Of a DNA stretch of 64,000 nt, positions 17,299 to 25,847 are shown in pieces. Numbering within the stretch: the first letter of the stretch is position 1; the number at the start of each line of letters is the position of its first letter. Made by a program: the position numbers and the translations under genes. The notes below the pieces were generated by a model, which saw only the letters and a program-made list of their open reading frames with translations, was not told the DNA's origin and made no database searches. The stretch is taken from positions 60,887 to 124,886 of the forward strand of contig POWY01000005.1 of NCBI GenBank assembly GCA_003044455.1, read 5' to 3'. Source of the stretch: Neisseria bergeri. Its GTDB lineage: Bacteria; Pseudomonadota; Gammaproteobacteria; Burkholderiales; Neisseriaceae.

Positions 17299-18920
17299 TG
17301 GCTAACAAAATCCAAGGCATCGACTACGAAACCGCCCTTGCCAACCTGCGTGCATCCTCATTGGAACTGCGCGGCGACCCGCCGGAAAAAAACGAATTGC
17401 TGAGCCAATTCCATCCCGATTATCAGGCAAATGCGCGCGTGAAGCTGCCCATCGGCCCGAACGCCGGCGATTACTGCCATCCTGATTTGGCGAAACTCTT
17501 AATCAGCCGGCCCCTGATTGACGATTATGATTTGTCTGGCGCGGAACATTTGAACACCGACGTACTGGTTATCGGCGGTGGCGGCGCGGGTGCGGCGGCG
17601 GCATTGTCTGCAACCGAAGCAGGCGCGCGTGTGATTATGGCGAACAAGCTGCGTATCGGCGACAGCAATACCGTAATGGCGGAAGGCGGCATTCAGGCGG
17701 CAGTCGGCGCGGAAGACAGCCTGCAACAGCACTTTGACGACACCGTCAAAGGCGGCCACAACGCAGGCAAAAAAGAATTGGTGGCACAAATGGTTACCGA
17801 TGCGCCATCCGCCATCCGCTGGCTGATTGGCTTGGGCATGACTTTTGACTTAGCCAAAGGCGCGGACAGCAACGGTATGTTGAGCCGCAAACGCGCGGGC
17901 GGTACGACCGTGCCGCGTATTTTGAGTTACCGCGACTTTACCGGCCTCGAAATGATGCGTGTACTGCGCGAGGCGGTCGAACTCGATGAAAACATCACCC
18001 AGCTCAACCGCCACCCTGCCATCGAATTATTATCAGACGAACACGGCCGCTGCGTCGGCGCGATTTTGTACGATTTGGAAAAACGCTCTTTGGTGTTGGT
18101 TCACGCCAAAGCCGTGGTATTGGCAACCGGCGGCAGCGGAAGGCTGCATTTGCAGGGTTTCGCCACTTCTAACCACTACGGCGCAACCGCAGACGGCCTG
18201 GTAATGGCGTACCGCATCGGCGCGAAACTGCGCGATGTCGATTCCTTCCAATACCACCCGACCGGCGTTGCCCATCCGCCGCACTTGGCAGGCGCGCTGA
18301 TTTCCGAAGCCGTCCGTTCCGCAGGCACCAAACTAATCAACGGTTTGGGCGAGCGTTTCGTTGACGAATTGCAACCGCGCGACGTGGTTGCCGCCGCCAT
18401 TTTGCGCGAATGCCGCGAAGGCCGTGGCGTGGTACGCGATGGACAAGTCGGCGTATTCCTCGACACCCCGCGCCTGATTGCCAACGATCCTGATGTGTTG
18501 AACCGTTTGGTAACACTCGGCCACGTTGCCCACAAATGCGGCATCGACCCCGCCGTCGAACCTATGATGATTCATCCGACCCTGCACTATCAAAACGGCG
18601 GTATCGAAATCAACGGCAACGGCGCAACCTGTGTGGAAGGACTCTATTGCGCCGGCGAAGTAACCGGCGGCATCCACGGCCGCAACCGTCTGATGGGCAA
18701 TGCGCTTTTGGACATCATCAGCTTCGGCCGCCGCGCAGGTAAAGCCGCCGCCAATTGCGGTCTGCCGCTGAAAAAAGTACGCGGCGGTGTCGGACACGTC
18801 CACGATCTGCAACGCGAAATGACCCGCGCCGGTCTGACCAGCGACATCAAAGCCCCCGTTTTATATCCCGACTACGGCAAATTCGATTTGCGCGAACACG
18901 CCGGTTTGCAGGAGCAATAA
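17298..18920 (+). CDS. Fumarate reductase/succinate dehydrogenase-type flavoprotein
   Basis: A 540-residue FAD enzyme. The dinucleotide loop GGGGAG is at 93-98 after a 90-residue N-terminal extension. Residues matching the SdhA active site are H320 (HPTG), S336/E337, R361 (PRDVVA), H430 (HPTLHY), E454 and R464 (GRNRLMGN). The position of the covalent FAD histidine (SHT in SdhA/FrdA) is Asn124 in DSNTVMAEGG, so FAD should be non-covalent. The start ATG overlaps the preceding stop (TGATG) behind a strong GGGGAGG site. L-aspartate oxidase is an alternative family assignment, but the SDH-like residues and partners argue for fumarate/succinate. The physiological direction is inferred to be fumarate reduction. 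Confidence 0.82.
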   Translation: MANKIQGIDYETALANLRASSLELRGDPPEKNELLSQFHPDYQANARVKLPIGPNAGDYCHPDLAKLLISRPLIDDYDLSGAEHLNTDVLVIGGGGAGAAAALSATEAGARVIMANKLRIGDSNTVMAEGGIQAAVGAEDSLQQHFDDTVKGGHNAGKKELVAQMVTDAPSAIRWLIGLGMTFDLAKGADSNGMLSRKRAGGTTVPRILSYRDFTGLEMMRVLREAVELDENITQLNRHPAIELLSDEHGRCVGAILYDLEKRSLVLVHAKAVVLATGGSGRLHLQGFATSNHYGATADGLVMAYRIGAKLRDVDSFQYHPTGVAHPPHLAGALISEAVRSAGTKLINGLGERFVDELQPRDVVAAAILRECREGRGVVRDGQVGVFLDTPRLIANDPDVLNRLVTLGHVAHKCGIDPAVEPMMIHPTLHYQNGGIEINGNGATCVEGLYCAGEVTGGIHGRNRLMGNALLDIISFGRRAGKAAANCGLPLKKVRGGVGHVHDLQREMTRAGLTSDIKAPVLYPDYGKFDLREHAGLQEQ

Positions 18921-18922
18921 TC

Positions 18923-20176
18923 ATGAATCAAGCCAATCAAAACTTACTGCATCCTTCCCGCCAAGTCGGCGCAGATTTAGCCGCGTGGCGCAAAGTCGGC
19001 GGCGGCGAAGGCCTGCTGGCCGCGCTTGCCGATCCTCAAAGCATCGTTTCCAAACTGCAAGATGCCAATCTTTGCGGTATGGGCGGTGCAGGTTTCCCAA
19101 CTTGGCGCAAATGGGAGGCCGCCGTTGCCGCCCAAAGTAAAAATGGCGACAAATACGTTGTCTGCAATGCCAATGAAGACGAACCGGGTACATTTAAAGA
19201 CCGAGTACTGTTGGCAAATACGCCGCACCAAGTCATCGAAGGCGTATTGATTGCCGCCGTCGCCTGCCGCGCCAACAAAGCGGTTTTGTACGTCAACCCT
19301 CATCAAACCGACTCCATCGCCTCCATCACACCCGCCATCGAGCAATGGAAAAACAGCGATTTGTTCATCCGTATCGAAAACTACTTGGGCAAACCTTTGG
19401 ACTTGCAACTGGTCGAAACTTCAGGCCGCTATATCGGCGGCGAAGAAACCGCCGTGATTTCTTGGCTGGAAGGCGGTTTCCCCTTCCCCCGACGCAAGCC
19501 TCCGTTCCCTGCCGAAAGCGGTGTCAACGGCGAGCCGACCCTGATCAACAATACCGAAACCTTCGCCAACATCCCGCAAATCCTTGCCAAAGGCGCGGAA
19601 TGGTACAAATCGCTGGGTTTGGGCGATGCGGCCGGTACAAAACTCTACTCGCTTTCCGGCGACGTATTGAATCCGGGCCTGTACGAACTGCCGATGGGCA
19701 CGACCCTGCAATCGCTGATTTTCGATCACGGCGGCGGTATGCTCGAAGGACGCACGTTTAAAGCCGTCTTTACCGGCGGCCCGTCCAATACGCTGCTGAC
19801 CGCGAAAGATTTGGATGTGCCATTGGACTTCGTTTCCGTACGCGAACGCAAATCCAGCCTCGGTACGGGTGCGATGATTGTGATTTCCGAAGGAACAAGC
19901 GTGGTGCGTAAAGTATCTGAATATGTGGAGTTTTTTGCTGCCAACTCATGCGGACAATGCCCACCGTGCAAAGGCGGCACCTTCCAACTCTCGCGCCTGC
20001 TCAACCGCGTGGATACCGGCATCGGTACTTCCGACGACCTGCGCGCCTTGCAAAGCCTGTGCCAACTGCTGCCCCGAAGCGGCCGTTGCGGTTTGATTGA
20101 CGGCGCGGTAACCGTGCTGCAAAGCTCGCTGCGTACTTTCCCCGAAGAGTACGGGCTGCCGGCGGGGCAGGATTAA
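18923..20176 (+). CDS. NuoF-like NADH/FMN-binding subunit
   Basis: A 417-residue homologue of the 51-kDa subunit of complex I and of HoxF-type diaphorases. FMN/NADH motifs GMGGAGFPTWRKWEAA, CNANEDEPGTFKDR and GRYIGGEETA are present. The cluster motif has C343, C346, C349 and C389, with the spacing of the N3 [4Fe-4S] site. The gene begins two bases after the flavoprotein stop, with CAGGAGC as ribosome binding site; upstream in-frame codons overlap the previous gene and are not used. No NuoE or other complex I gene is adjacent. It probably feeds NADH electrons to the preceding iron-sulfur protein and flavoprotein. Confidence 0.85.
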   Translation: MNQANQNLLHPSRQVGADLAAWRKVGGGEGLLAALADPQSIVSKLQDANLCGMGGAGFPTWRKWEAAVAAQSKNGDKYVVCNANEDEPGTFKDRVLLANTPHQVIEGVLIAAVACRANKAVLYVNPHQTDSIASITPAIEQWKNSDLFIRIENYLGKPLDLQLVETSGRYIGGEETAVISWLEGGFPFPRRKPPFPAESGVNGEPTLINNTETFANIPQILAKGAEWYKSLGLGDAAGTKLYSLSGDVLNPGLYELPMGTTLQSLIFDHGGGMLEGRTFKAVFTGGPSNTLLTAKDLDVPLDFVSVRERKSSLGTGAMIVISEGTSVVRKVSEYVEFFAANSCGQCPPCKGGTFQLSRLLNRVDTGIGTSDDLRALQSLCQLLPRSGRCGLIDGAVTVLQSSLRTFPEEYGLPAGQD

Positions 20177-20306
20177 GCCGCTAAGGCGTTTCAGACGGCA
20201 GGCAGGGTTGTCAGCCGACAAATTGATTAGGGTTTAAGCATTTGTCGGGTGTTACAACGTAAATCACTTGCCGGAAGGAAAACGATACGGCGTATCTTGA
20301 GGTTTT

Positions 20307-20412
20307 GCCCTCTCCCTAACCCTCTCCTACGGGGAGGGGGGACGGATTGCATAACGGTTGGCTTTCAACGCCATTATCCCCTCTCCCCGTGGGAGAGGGT
20401 TAGGGAGAGGGC
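20307..20412. repeat. 106-bp inverted-repeat element
   Basis: Perfect 21-bp outer arms (20307-20327 and 20392-20412, starting GCCCTCTCCCTAACC), extended to about 33 bp with few mismatches through CTACGGGGAGG and its counterpart. It could fold into a long hairpin when transcribed and resembles MITE/REP elements seen in many proteobacteria. Confidence 0.75.
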
Positions 20413-20453
20413 AAAGCGAAAAAACACAAAGTGCAAAACGCAAAACTCAAGAA

Positions 20454-20499
20454 ATGCCGTCTGAAAAAGAGGACGGTGCAAAACACGTTCAGACGGCAT
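20454..20499 (+). terminator. Inverted uptake-sequence terminator
   Basis: Complete uptake sequences at 20454-20465 and 20488-20499 with a 22-base loop, downstream of the reductase operon. Confidence 0.6.
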
Positions 20500-20569
20500 C
20501 CCCCCACCAAAATCAGGCACACGCCGTCTGAAACCCGATTTTCCCGATACTTCAAACTAGGAGACTAAT

Positions 20570-22021
20570 ATGGGCTTCAAGCCAATTCCTGCGGCGGTTG
20601 CGCTCGCGCTGACGCTGCTTATCTGGTTCGTTATCCCCGTTCCTCAAGGCGTATCGCCCGATGCGTGGCATCTTCTGGCACTGTTCGTCGGTATCATCGC
20701 CGGCATCATCGGCAAAGCGATGCCCATCGGCGCAATGGCGGTTTTGGGCATTACCCTGGTCGCGCTGACCGGCGTGACCAACGAAAAAGCCGCCGACGCG
20801 ACCAAAGACGCTTTGAGCAGCCTCAACAACTCGTTAATCTGGATGATCGGTATCGCCATCATCATCTCGCGCGGCCTGTTGAAAACCGGCTTGGGGATGC
20901 GTATCGGCTACCTTTTGATTTCCCTTTTCGGCAAACGCACGCTGGGCGTGGGTTACAGCCTGGCATTGGCGGACTTGGTCATCGGCCCGGTAACGCCGAG
21001 CAACACCGCGCGCGGCGGGGCGATTGTGCATCCGATTATGAAATCCATCGCCTTGAGTTTCGACTCCGATCCTGAAAAAGGGACGGAAGGCAAAATCGGC
21101 AAATACCTTTCACTGGTCAACTTCCACGCCAACGTGATTACCTGCCTGATTTTTATCACCGCCACCGCGCCCAACCCGCTGGTCGTCGAACTGGTTGCCA
21201 AAGCCACCAATTCGCAAATCCAACTCTCTTGGGGCACTTGGTTCCTGGCGATGATCGTACCCGGTCTGATTGCGATGCTGCTGATGCCTCTGGTGCTGTA
21301 TTTCCTGTATCCGCCCGAAATCAAACAAACGCCTGACGCGACCGCCCTTGCCAAAGAAAAACTGAAAGAAATGGGCGCGATGAAGCGCGACGAAAAAATG
21401 ATGCTCGGCATTTTCGTGATCCTGCTGCTGTTGTGGGCGGGCATTCCCGAAATGCTGACCGGCGTGAAAGTCGATGCCACCGCCACTACCTTCCTCGGCT
21501 TGAGCCTCTGCCTTTTGAGCGGCGTACTGACTTGGGACGACGCACTGAAGGAAAAAAGCGCGTGGGACACCATCGTTTGGTTTGCCGCCTTGGTGATGAT
21601 GGCGAACTTCCTCAACAAACTGGGGCTTATCGGCTGGTTGTCCGAATCCATGCAAAGCGGCATCACCCATTTGGGCTTGGGTTGGGAAGCCGGCTGCGCC
21701 CTGCTGATGCTTGCCTACCTCTACGCCCACTACGTTTTCGCCAGCGGCACGGCACACGTTACCGCGATGTTCGGTGCGTTTTACGGTGCGGGTCTGGCAT
21801 TGGGCGCGCCCCCGATGCTGTTTGCCCTGATGATGGCGGCCGCCACCGGCATAATGATGTCGCTGACCCACTACGCCACCGGTTCCGCGCCTGTGATTTA
21901 CGGCTCAAACTACGTCAATATGGGCGAATGGTGGAAGGCGGGCTTCATTATGAGCGTTATCGAAATCCTGATTTTCGCCACAGTCGGCATTTTGTGGTGG
22001 AAAGCTTTGGGTTATTGGTAA
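20570..22021 (+). CDS. DASS-family dicarboxylate/anion transporter
   Basis: Inner-membrane carrier of 483 residues with about 12 hydrophobic helices, belonging to the divalent anion:Na+ symporter family (SLC13/CitT/YbhI-like). Typical features are GPVTPSNTARGGAIVHPI (first SNT motif), NFHANVITCLIFITATAPNPL, and a second repeat with ASGTAHVTAMFGAF and THYATGSAPVIYG. Substrates in the family are C4-dicarboxylates, 2-oxoglutarate or citrate. Position downstream of a fumarase and fumarate reductase-like operon suggests malate, fumarate or succinate, or an antiport of them. This is an inference, and sodium coupling cannot be told from sequence. Start at ATG 20570 behind TAGGAGA. Confidence 0.87.
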   Translation: MGFKPIPAAVALALTLLIWFVIPVPQGVSPDAWHLLALFVGIIAGIIGKAMPIGAMAVLGITLVALTGVTNEKAADATKDALSSLNNSLIWMIGIAIIISRGLLKTGLGMRIGYLLISLFGKRTLGVGYSLALADLVIGPVTPSNTARGGAIVHPIMKSIALSFDSDPEKGTEGKIGKYLSLVNFHANVITCLIFITATAPNPLVVELVAKATNSQIQLSWGTWFLAMIVPGLIAMLLMPLVLYFLYPPEIKQTPDATALAKEKLKEMGAMKRDEKMMLGIFVILLLLWAGIPEMLTGVKVDATATTFLGLSLCLLSGVLTWDDALKEKSAWDTIVWFAALVMMANFLNKLGLIGWLSESMQSGITHLGLGWEAGCALLMLAYLYAHYVFASGTAHVTAMFGAFYGAGLALGAPPMLFALMMAAATGIMMSLTHYATGSAPVIYGSNYVNMGEWWKAGFIMSVIEILIFATVGILWWKALGYW

Positions 22022-22051
22022 ACCGCCGGCTGTTTGAATGTTAAGGCAAAA

Positions 22052-22087
22052 ATGCCGTCTGAAACCGTTTCGCGTTTCAGACGGCAT
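22052..22087 (+). terminator. Inverted uptake-sequence terminator with T tract
   Basis: Uptake sequences at 22052-22063 and 22076-22087, followed by TTTT, 30 bases after the transporter stop. Confidence 0.85.
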
Positions 22088-22417
22088 TTTCCCACCGCCG
22101 TCATTCCCGCGCAGGCGGGAATCCAGACCTTCGGGCAACGGCAATATTCAAAAATTATCTGAAAGTTTGAGGTTCTAGATTCCCGCTTTCGCGGGAATGA
22201 CGAAGTTTCAGACGGCATCGGGGGCTTTGTCGGGCTTCAGACGGCATTTAGGTTTTGATGGGCTGAAGCCCGCCCTGCCATTACGCCCTACCATTATTTC
22301 CGCGTCCGTACCGTTTATTTGCGGAAACGGCAAACAAACCGCCACGCCCCCCCCCGACAAAAAAACAATCCGGAACGCGTCTGACCGTTCCGGATTGTTT
22401 CCAAGCGCATCCGCGCA
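22088..22417. repeat. Repeat spacer before autotransporter copy 2
   Basis: Contains dRS3-type 20-mers near 22101 and 22179, uptake sequences near 22207 and 22238, a TGGGCTGAAGCCC palindrome near 22259, and a run of nine C (22347-22355) just before the terminator of copy 2. No gene. Confidence 0.75.
22363..22400 (-). terminator. Rho-independent terminator of autotransporter copy 2
   Basis: Identical 15-bp stem to that of copy 1 (22363-22377 with 22386-22400), with a T tract on the minus strand. Confidence 0.9.
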
Positions 22418-25393
22418 TCAGAACATACTGCGCACGCCCATATTGACCTGCCAATTCTGACGCATCGTGTGCATCGAAGACCTTTGCGCCTCAAAATAAA
22501 GCTGCCGTCCGTTTTCGGCATTGCGGCGCACCACGCCCAAGCCGTATTCCAACCAGCCGCCCCGGTGTTTGAATTCCTCCACGGCAGAGCCGTTGAACCT
22601 GTGGCGGATCGTGCCGATAAACTCGCGTTTGTACATCAGCTTGCCGTAGATGTTCAGCCTGCCGCCGTCCAAACCGTCCACGCCCGCCCGAAAGCCGAAC
22701 CGCCCCATCAGGCTGCGGAAATTGTCCGTCTCGGCAGACAGCCCGTTTGACAGCGAAAAGCCGTAGCCGCGCGTAAACCAGTAGGACAACTGCGCTTCCG
22801 GCTGCCACCAATAGGTTTTGCCGCCGTCCTGTTTTTCCATCCGCCTGCCGGTTTCGGCGGAAAGCATATAGGCATTCAGGCGCGCCTCGTCCGATTCGAC
22901 CCGTTTGCCTGCGTAATTGGTCAGCCCGTAGCTGCCCTTATATCGGGCGATGTTGGCGACCAAATCATAATAAGCCCTGCTTTCCCGGTTGAGCCAGGTA
23001 GAATAAACGCCTGCCGTCCTGCCGTAGATTTTGCCGCTGCCGGCATAGTCTTCGGGGGTGTAGGACGATTGGAGGTGGCGGAGCATCAGCCCTTTGTAAT
23101 GAATCCATTTGTCGCCGAACCCCGTCCGGTTGAAGCCGCCGGCAAAGCCCCAATAGCGGTTGCCGTAGCCGCCCACGCGGTAATCGCTGCGGCTGCCGGC
23201 GAATTTTCCGCCGACGCGTTTGATCCAGACGTTGTTGTCTTCCTGCGGCGTTCCGTCGGCGTGGATTTCGCCCATACGCTGCACCAGCGTTTCATCGGAA
23301 ACCGCGTTCAACTGATATAACGCCTCGCCGAAAAGGACACTGCTCGATGCGCCCGTCGACAGGGTGGCCGGGTAGAGGTAGAAGTCCCGCTTGCCGTCTG
23401 CGGAAATATTGACCTTTTTGGAATCACCCGACTCGCCCAAGGCAAAACACCACCCTCCCTGTTCCGTACAGCGGACATTTAATTCGTATGACGCTTTTGT
23501 GTTTTCGGCATCGCCTTTGTTTTCGACCAGCTTTAAAAACTCCCTGCCCGTCGTTTTTGCCTTGGCATTGTCTTCATATTCGATGACGTGTACGCCTTCG
23601 CTGCCTTTCCGGGTAATCAGCTTGTCCGATTCGCCTTTGACGATGTCGCCATACATTTTGAACACGCCGCCATCGCCCTTGAGATTGCTCACAGACACTT
23701 TGACGAATTTATTGTTGTCGCTAAATTCGACCTGCGCGTCTTCCGACAAATCCAACTCTTTCAGCATCGAATCATTGGTAACCGTCCAGCGCGCGCCGTT
23801 GCTTATTTTGAGGTTGACGGTGTTGTTTGTCTTGTCGTCGATCGCGCTGTCTTTAATCCAACCGTTTTCATCGAAGAACTCTTCAGATCTTTTGATTTCT
23901 TCTTCGAGTACCGCAACCCTTTCTATGTCGTTTTCTTTTATATGTTCTATTTGCCTTTTTTTGCTCCGAATTTTGTTTTCTTGCTGTTTTACTTTTACTT
24001 CTAGTTCTTTTCTCTTTTTATTATTTTGGTTGTCATTTTCATCTAGCTCAGCCAATTCTTTATTTAGTTTATCCAATTCCTGATTGAATTTATCCAATTC
24101 TTGATTGAATTTATCCAAAGCTGCTTTTTTTTGAGGCAATCTTTTCTGCTTAGTATCCAGCTCTTTCTTTTTCTTTTCAATCGACTTTGTATCGGGGGTT
24201 AAGTCATATCCGTCCGCATCCACGGTTAAGGCAAACATATCTTTCCCTTTGGCAAAGCTCCTTTTCCCGATATGTGCTTCCCCTTCAAAATAAGAGTCTT
24301 TGTTGGCAAGGTTCACGCTCACGCTGCCGCCGTTGTAGGCGAAAATATCGCCTTTGATTTTGACAACCTTGTCTTCCCCGCCGACAACCTCGACTTTGCT
24401 GTATTTCCCGTCAATCGCAAACGCGCTGCCTATACTTTTGGGCCTGCCTTGCCCGTCATAAACCGGCGTTGCAACGATATCGACATTCCCACGGAAAATC
24501 GCTTCCATTTTGGAGCCTTCCGGAATCTGCTTCTTATTGCCTATGCTATTGCTTGAATAGAAGCCGAAACCGTTGTTTTCCGCCTCGTCCTGTCCGTTCC
24601 TATCGATTTTAATATTCACATCGCCCTTGAACTCCATCGTGGTGATGCTTGGAGAAGCGTTGTTGAGGTTGATGCCTGAGTTACTATAGTGGTTGGCGGT
24701 AATGCCTTGTCCTATATTTTTTCCTGATTTGATGTTGATATTCAGCGTCGAGCCTTCTTCAGAAACAAAACGATATTCTCCCACTTTTTCACCATTATTA
24801 AGCAATGTAATACCTTCGACCCTGGGATTGGCATTCGGGTCCGCGTCTGCATTGATGGTATTGCGCCCTTTAAAGGTAAGCGTTGCCGGCGCCAAGCTTT
24901 CGGATTTTTGCGTATTGATTCTGTCATAAGACAAAATGCCGTAAGGCGCGTTATGGGCGGCTATGGTTACGTTTTCAAAAGTGATGTTGTTTTTACCCTC
25001 ATAGCTTTGATCCGCCAACATCACGGCACCGCCCCTATGCCGTCCCGGTATGTACGTTTCGGGTAATGTGTACATGTAACCGTTTTTATTTATATTTCTT
25101 TCAATCGAGTTATTGTCAATCGTCGGCGAGGCATCGGCAGAGCCGTCTGCCAATTTGCCTTTTATCGTAATGTTATTCGTACCGCCGTTGGCGGCAATGA
25201 TGAGGGAATTTAAGGGTTTGACTTCGGTTTCGCCATCGTAGGTGTAGTTGTTCTCTTGCCCTCCTTGTGCGAGGACGAGGGTGTATTTGTCTTCTTTAAC
25301 GATTGTTCCTTTATTTACGTCCGCCCCTTGAGCGTGCATAGAAGCGGCCGCGAAGCCAAGTAAGATGCATTGAACTGTCTTTTTTTGTTTCAT
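22418..25393 (-). CDS. Type V autotransporter, copy 2
   Basis: A 991-residue paralogue of the product at 9285-12239. It has the same signal peptide, beta-helix-like passenger, Lys/Glu coiled coil with DKFNQEL heptads, and 12-strand barrel ending GVRSMF. From the segment SITTMEFKGDVNIK to the C terminus the two proteins differ at only about one residue (SSMHT here, SSMHK in copy 1). Differences are concentrated in passenger residues about 65-230, for example NSIERNINKNGY against KSLETKISHSDY. The upstream ATG is followed by an immediate stop, which fixes the start at 25393. A T34 tract lies upstream. The divergent N-terminal part is the surface-distal portion, as expected under immune selection. 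Function (adhesion or aggregation) is only inferred. Confidence 0.88.
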   Translation of the reverse strand: MKQKKTVQCILLGFAAASMHAQGADVNKGTIVKEDKYTLVLAQGGQENNYTYDGETEVKPLNSLIIAANGGTNNITIKGKLADGSADASPTIDNNSIERNINKNGYMYTLPETYIPGRHRGGAVMLADQSYEGKNNITFENVTIAAHNAPYGILSYDRINTQKSESLAPATLTFKGRNTINADADPNANPRVEGITLLNNGEKVGEYRFVSEEGSTLNINIKSGKNIGQGITANHYSNSGINLNNASPSITTMEFKGDVNIKIDRNGQDEAENNGFGFYSSNSIGNKKQIPEGSKMEAIFRGNVDIVATPVYDGQGRPKSIGSAFAIDGKYSKVEVVGGEDKVVKIKGDIFAYNGGSVSVNLANKDSYFEGEAHIGKRSFAKGKDMFALTVDADGYDLTPDTKSIEKKKKELDTKQKRLPQKKAALDKFNQELDKFNQELDKLNKELAELDENDNQNNKKRKELEVKVKQQENKIRSKKRQIEHIKENDIERVAVLEEEIKRSEEFFDENGWIKDSAIDDKTNNTVNLKISNGARWTVTNDSMLKELDLSEDAQVEFSDNNKFVKVSVSNLKGDGGVFKMYGDIVKGESDKLITRKGSEGVHVIEYEDNAKAKTTGREFLKLVENKGDAENTKASYELNVRCTEQGGWCFALGESGDSKKVNISADGKRDFYLYPATLSTGASSSVLFGEALYQLNAVSDETLVQRMGEIHADGTPQEDNNVWIKRVGGKFAGSRSDYRVGGYGNRYWGFAGGFNRTGFGDKWIHYKGLMLRHLQSSYTPEDYAGSGKIYGRTAGVYSTWLNRESRAYYDLVANIARYKGSYGLTNYAGKRVESDEARLNAYMLSAETGRRMEKQDGGKTYWWQPEAQLSYWFTRGYGFSLSNGLSAETDNFRSLMGRFGFRAGVDGLDGGRLNIYGKLMYKREFIGTIRHRFNGSAVEEFKHRGGWLEYGLGVVRRNAENGRQLYFEAQRSSMHTMRQNWQVNMGVRSMF

Positions 25394-25419
25394 TAGTTTT
25401 CCATTTTGCGAGTATATAA

Positions 25420-25492
<73 letters not shown>

Positions 25493-25574
25493 TTAATTTG
25501 TTGATATTTATATATTTTATATATAAAAATTAGCGGAAGTTTACATTTTTTGCCGTTGATTTTACGCAATAGGC

Positions 25575-25602
25575 TTGACAAGTTTCCGAAGCCTTGTAAA
25601 AT
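25575..25602 (+). promoter_or_regulatory. tRNA-Glu promoter
   Basis: TTGACA (25575-25580), 16-base spacer, TAAAAT (25597-25602), 13 bases before the mature tRNA 5' end. Confidence 0.75.
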
Positions 25603-25615
25603 AACGCACCTTCAC

Positions 25616-25691
25616 GCGCCCATCGTCTAGAGGCCTAGGACACTGCCCTTTCACGGCGGCAACCGGGGTTCGAATCCCCGTGGGCGTGCCA
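25616..25691 (+). tRNA. tRNA-Glu (anticodon TTC)
   Basis: A 76-nt cloverleaf: acceptor GCGCCCA pairs with TGGGCGT (terminal G-U), discriminator G and encoded CCA. The anticodon loop has CCCTTTCACGG with TTC, and the T arm GGGGTTCGAATCCCC is perfect. Closely resembles bacterial tRNA-Glu. Its 3' half is the attachment site of the prophage, which restores the gene exactly, so it remains functional. Confidence 0.95.
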
Positions 25692-25694
25692 ATT
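25669..25694. repeat. Prophage attachment site attL
   Basis: A 26-bp sequence from the T loop through CCA and AATT, repeated exactly at 63015-63040. It defines the left prophage border inside tRNA-Glu. Confidence 0.93.
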
Positions 25695-25697
25695 TCT

Positions 25698-25730
25698 ATT
25701 AGCCTGCAACCTGAAAAGGTGCAGGCTAAT
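25698..25730 (+). terminator. Phage-supplied terminator after tRNA-Glu
   Basis: ATTAGCCTGCA (25698-25708) pairs perfectly with TGCAGGCTAAT (25720-25730), followed by an AT-rich stretch. It lies just inside the prophage and ends the tRNA transcript, replacing the original terminator now at 63042-63070. Confidence 0.7.
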
Positions 25731-25847
25731 ATTATTTTATCTTTATAATTCAATCGTATATTTTAAGTCTGAGCGATTCATGGCCTGCTCTTGTTTTGCC
25801 TCTTCTTTATGCTTTTTGTTTCTGTTTTTCTCTGTTTATGCCTATAA

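Larger units (their letters stand above)
20177..20569. other. Intergenic spacer with palindromic repeat and uptake-sequence terminators
   Basis: The spacer between the NADH subunit and the transporter contains no gene. It holds a long inverted repeat (20307-20412), an inverted uptake-sequence pair (20454-20465 with 20488-20499) likely to end the upstream operon, and a further uptake-sequence core near 20524. TAGGAGA precedes the transporter start. Confidence 0.7.

Noticed and set aside
25562..25753. 63-codon minus-strand ORF over tRNA-Glu
   Set aside because: It is the antisense of the tRNA, whose cloverleaf and promoter are clear.
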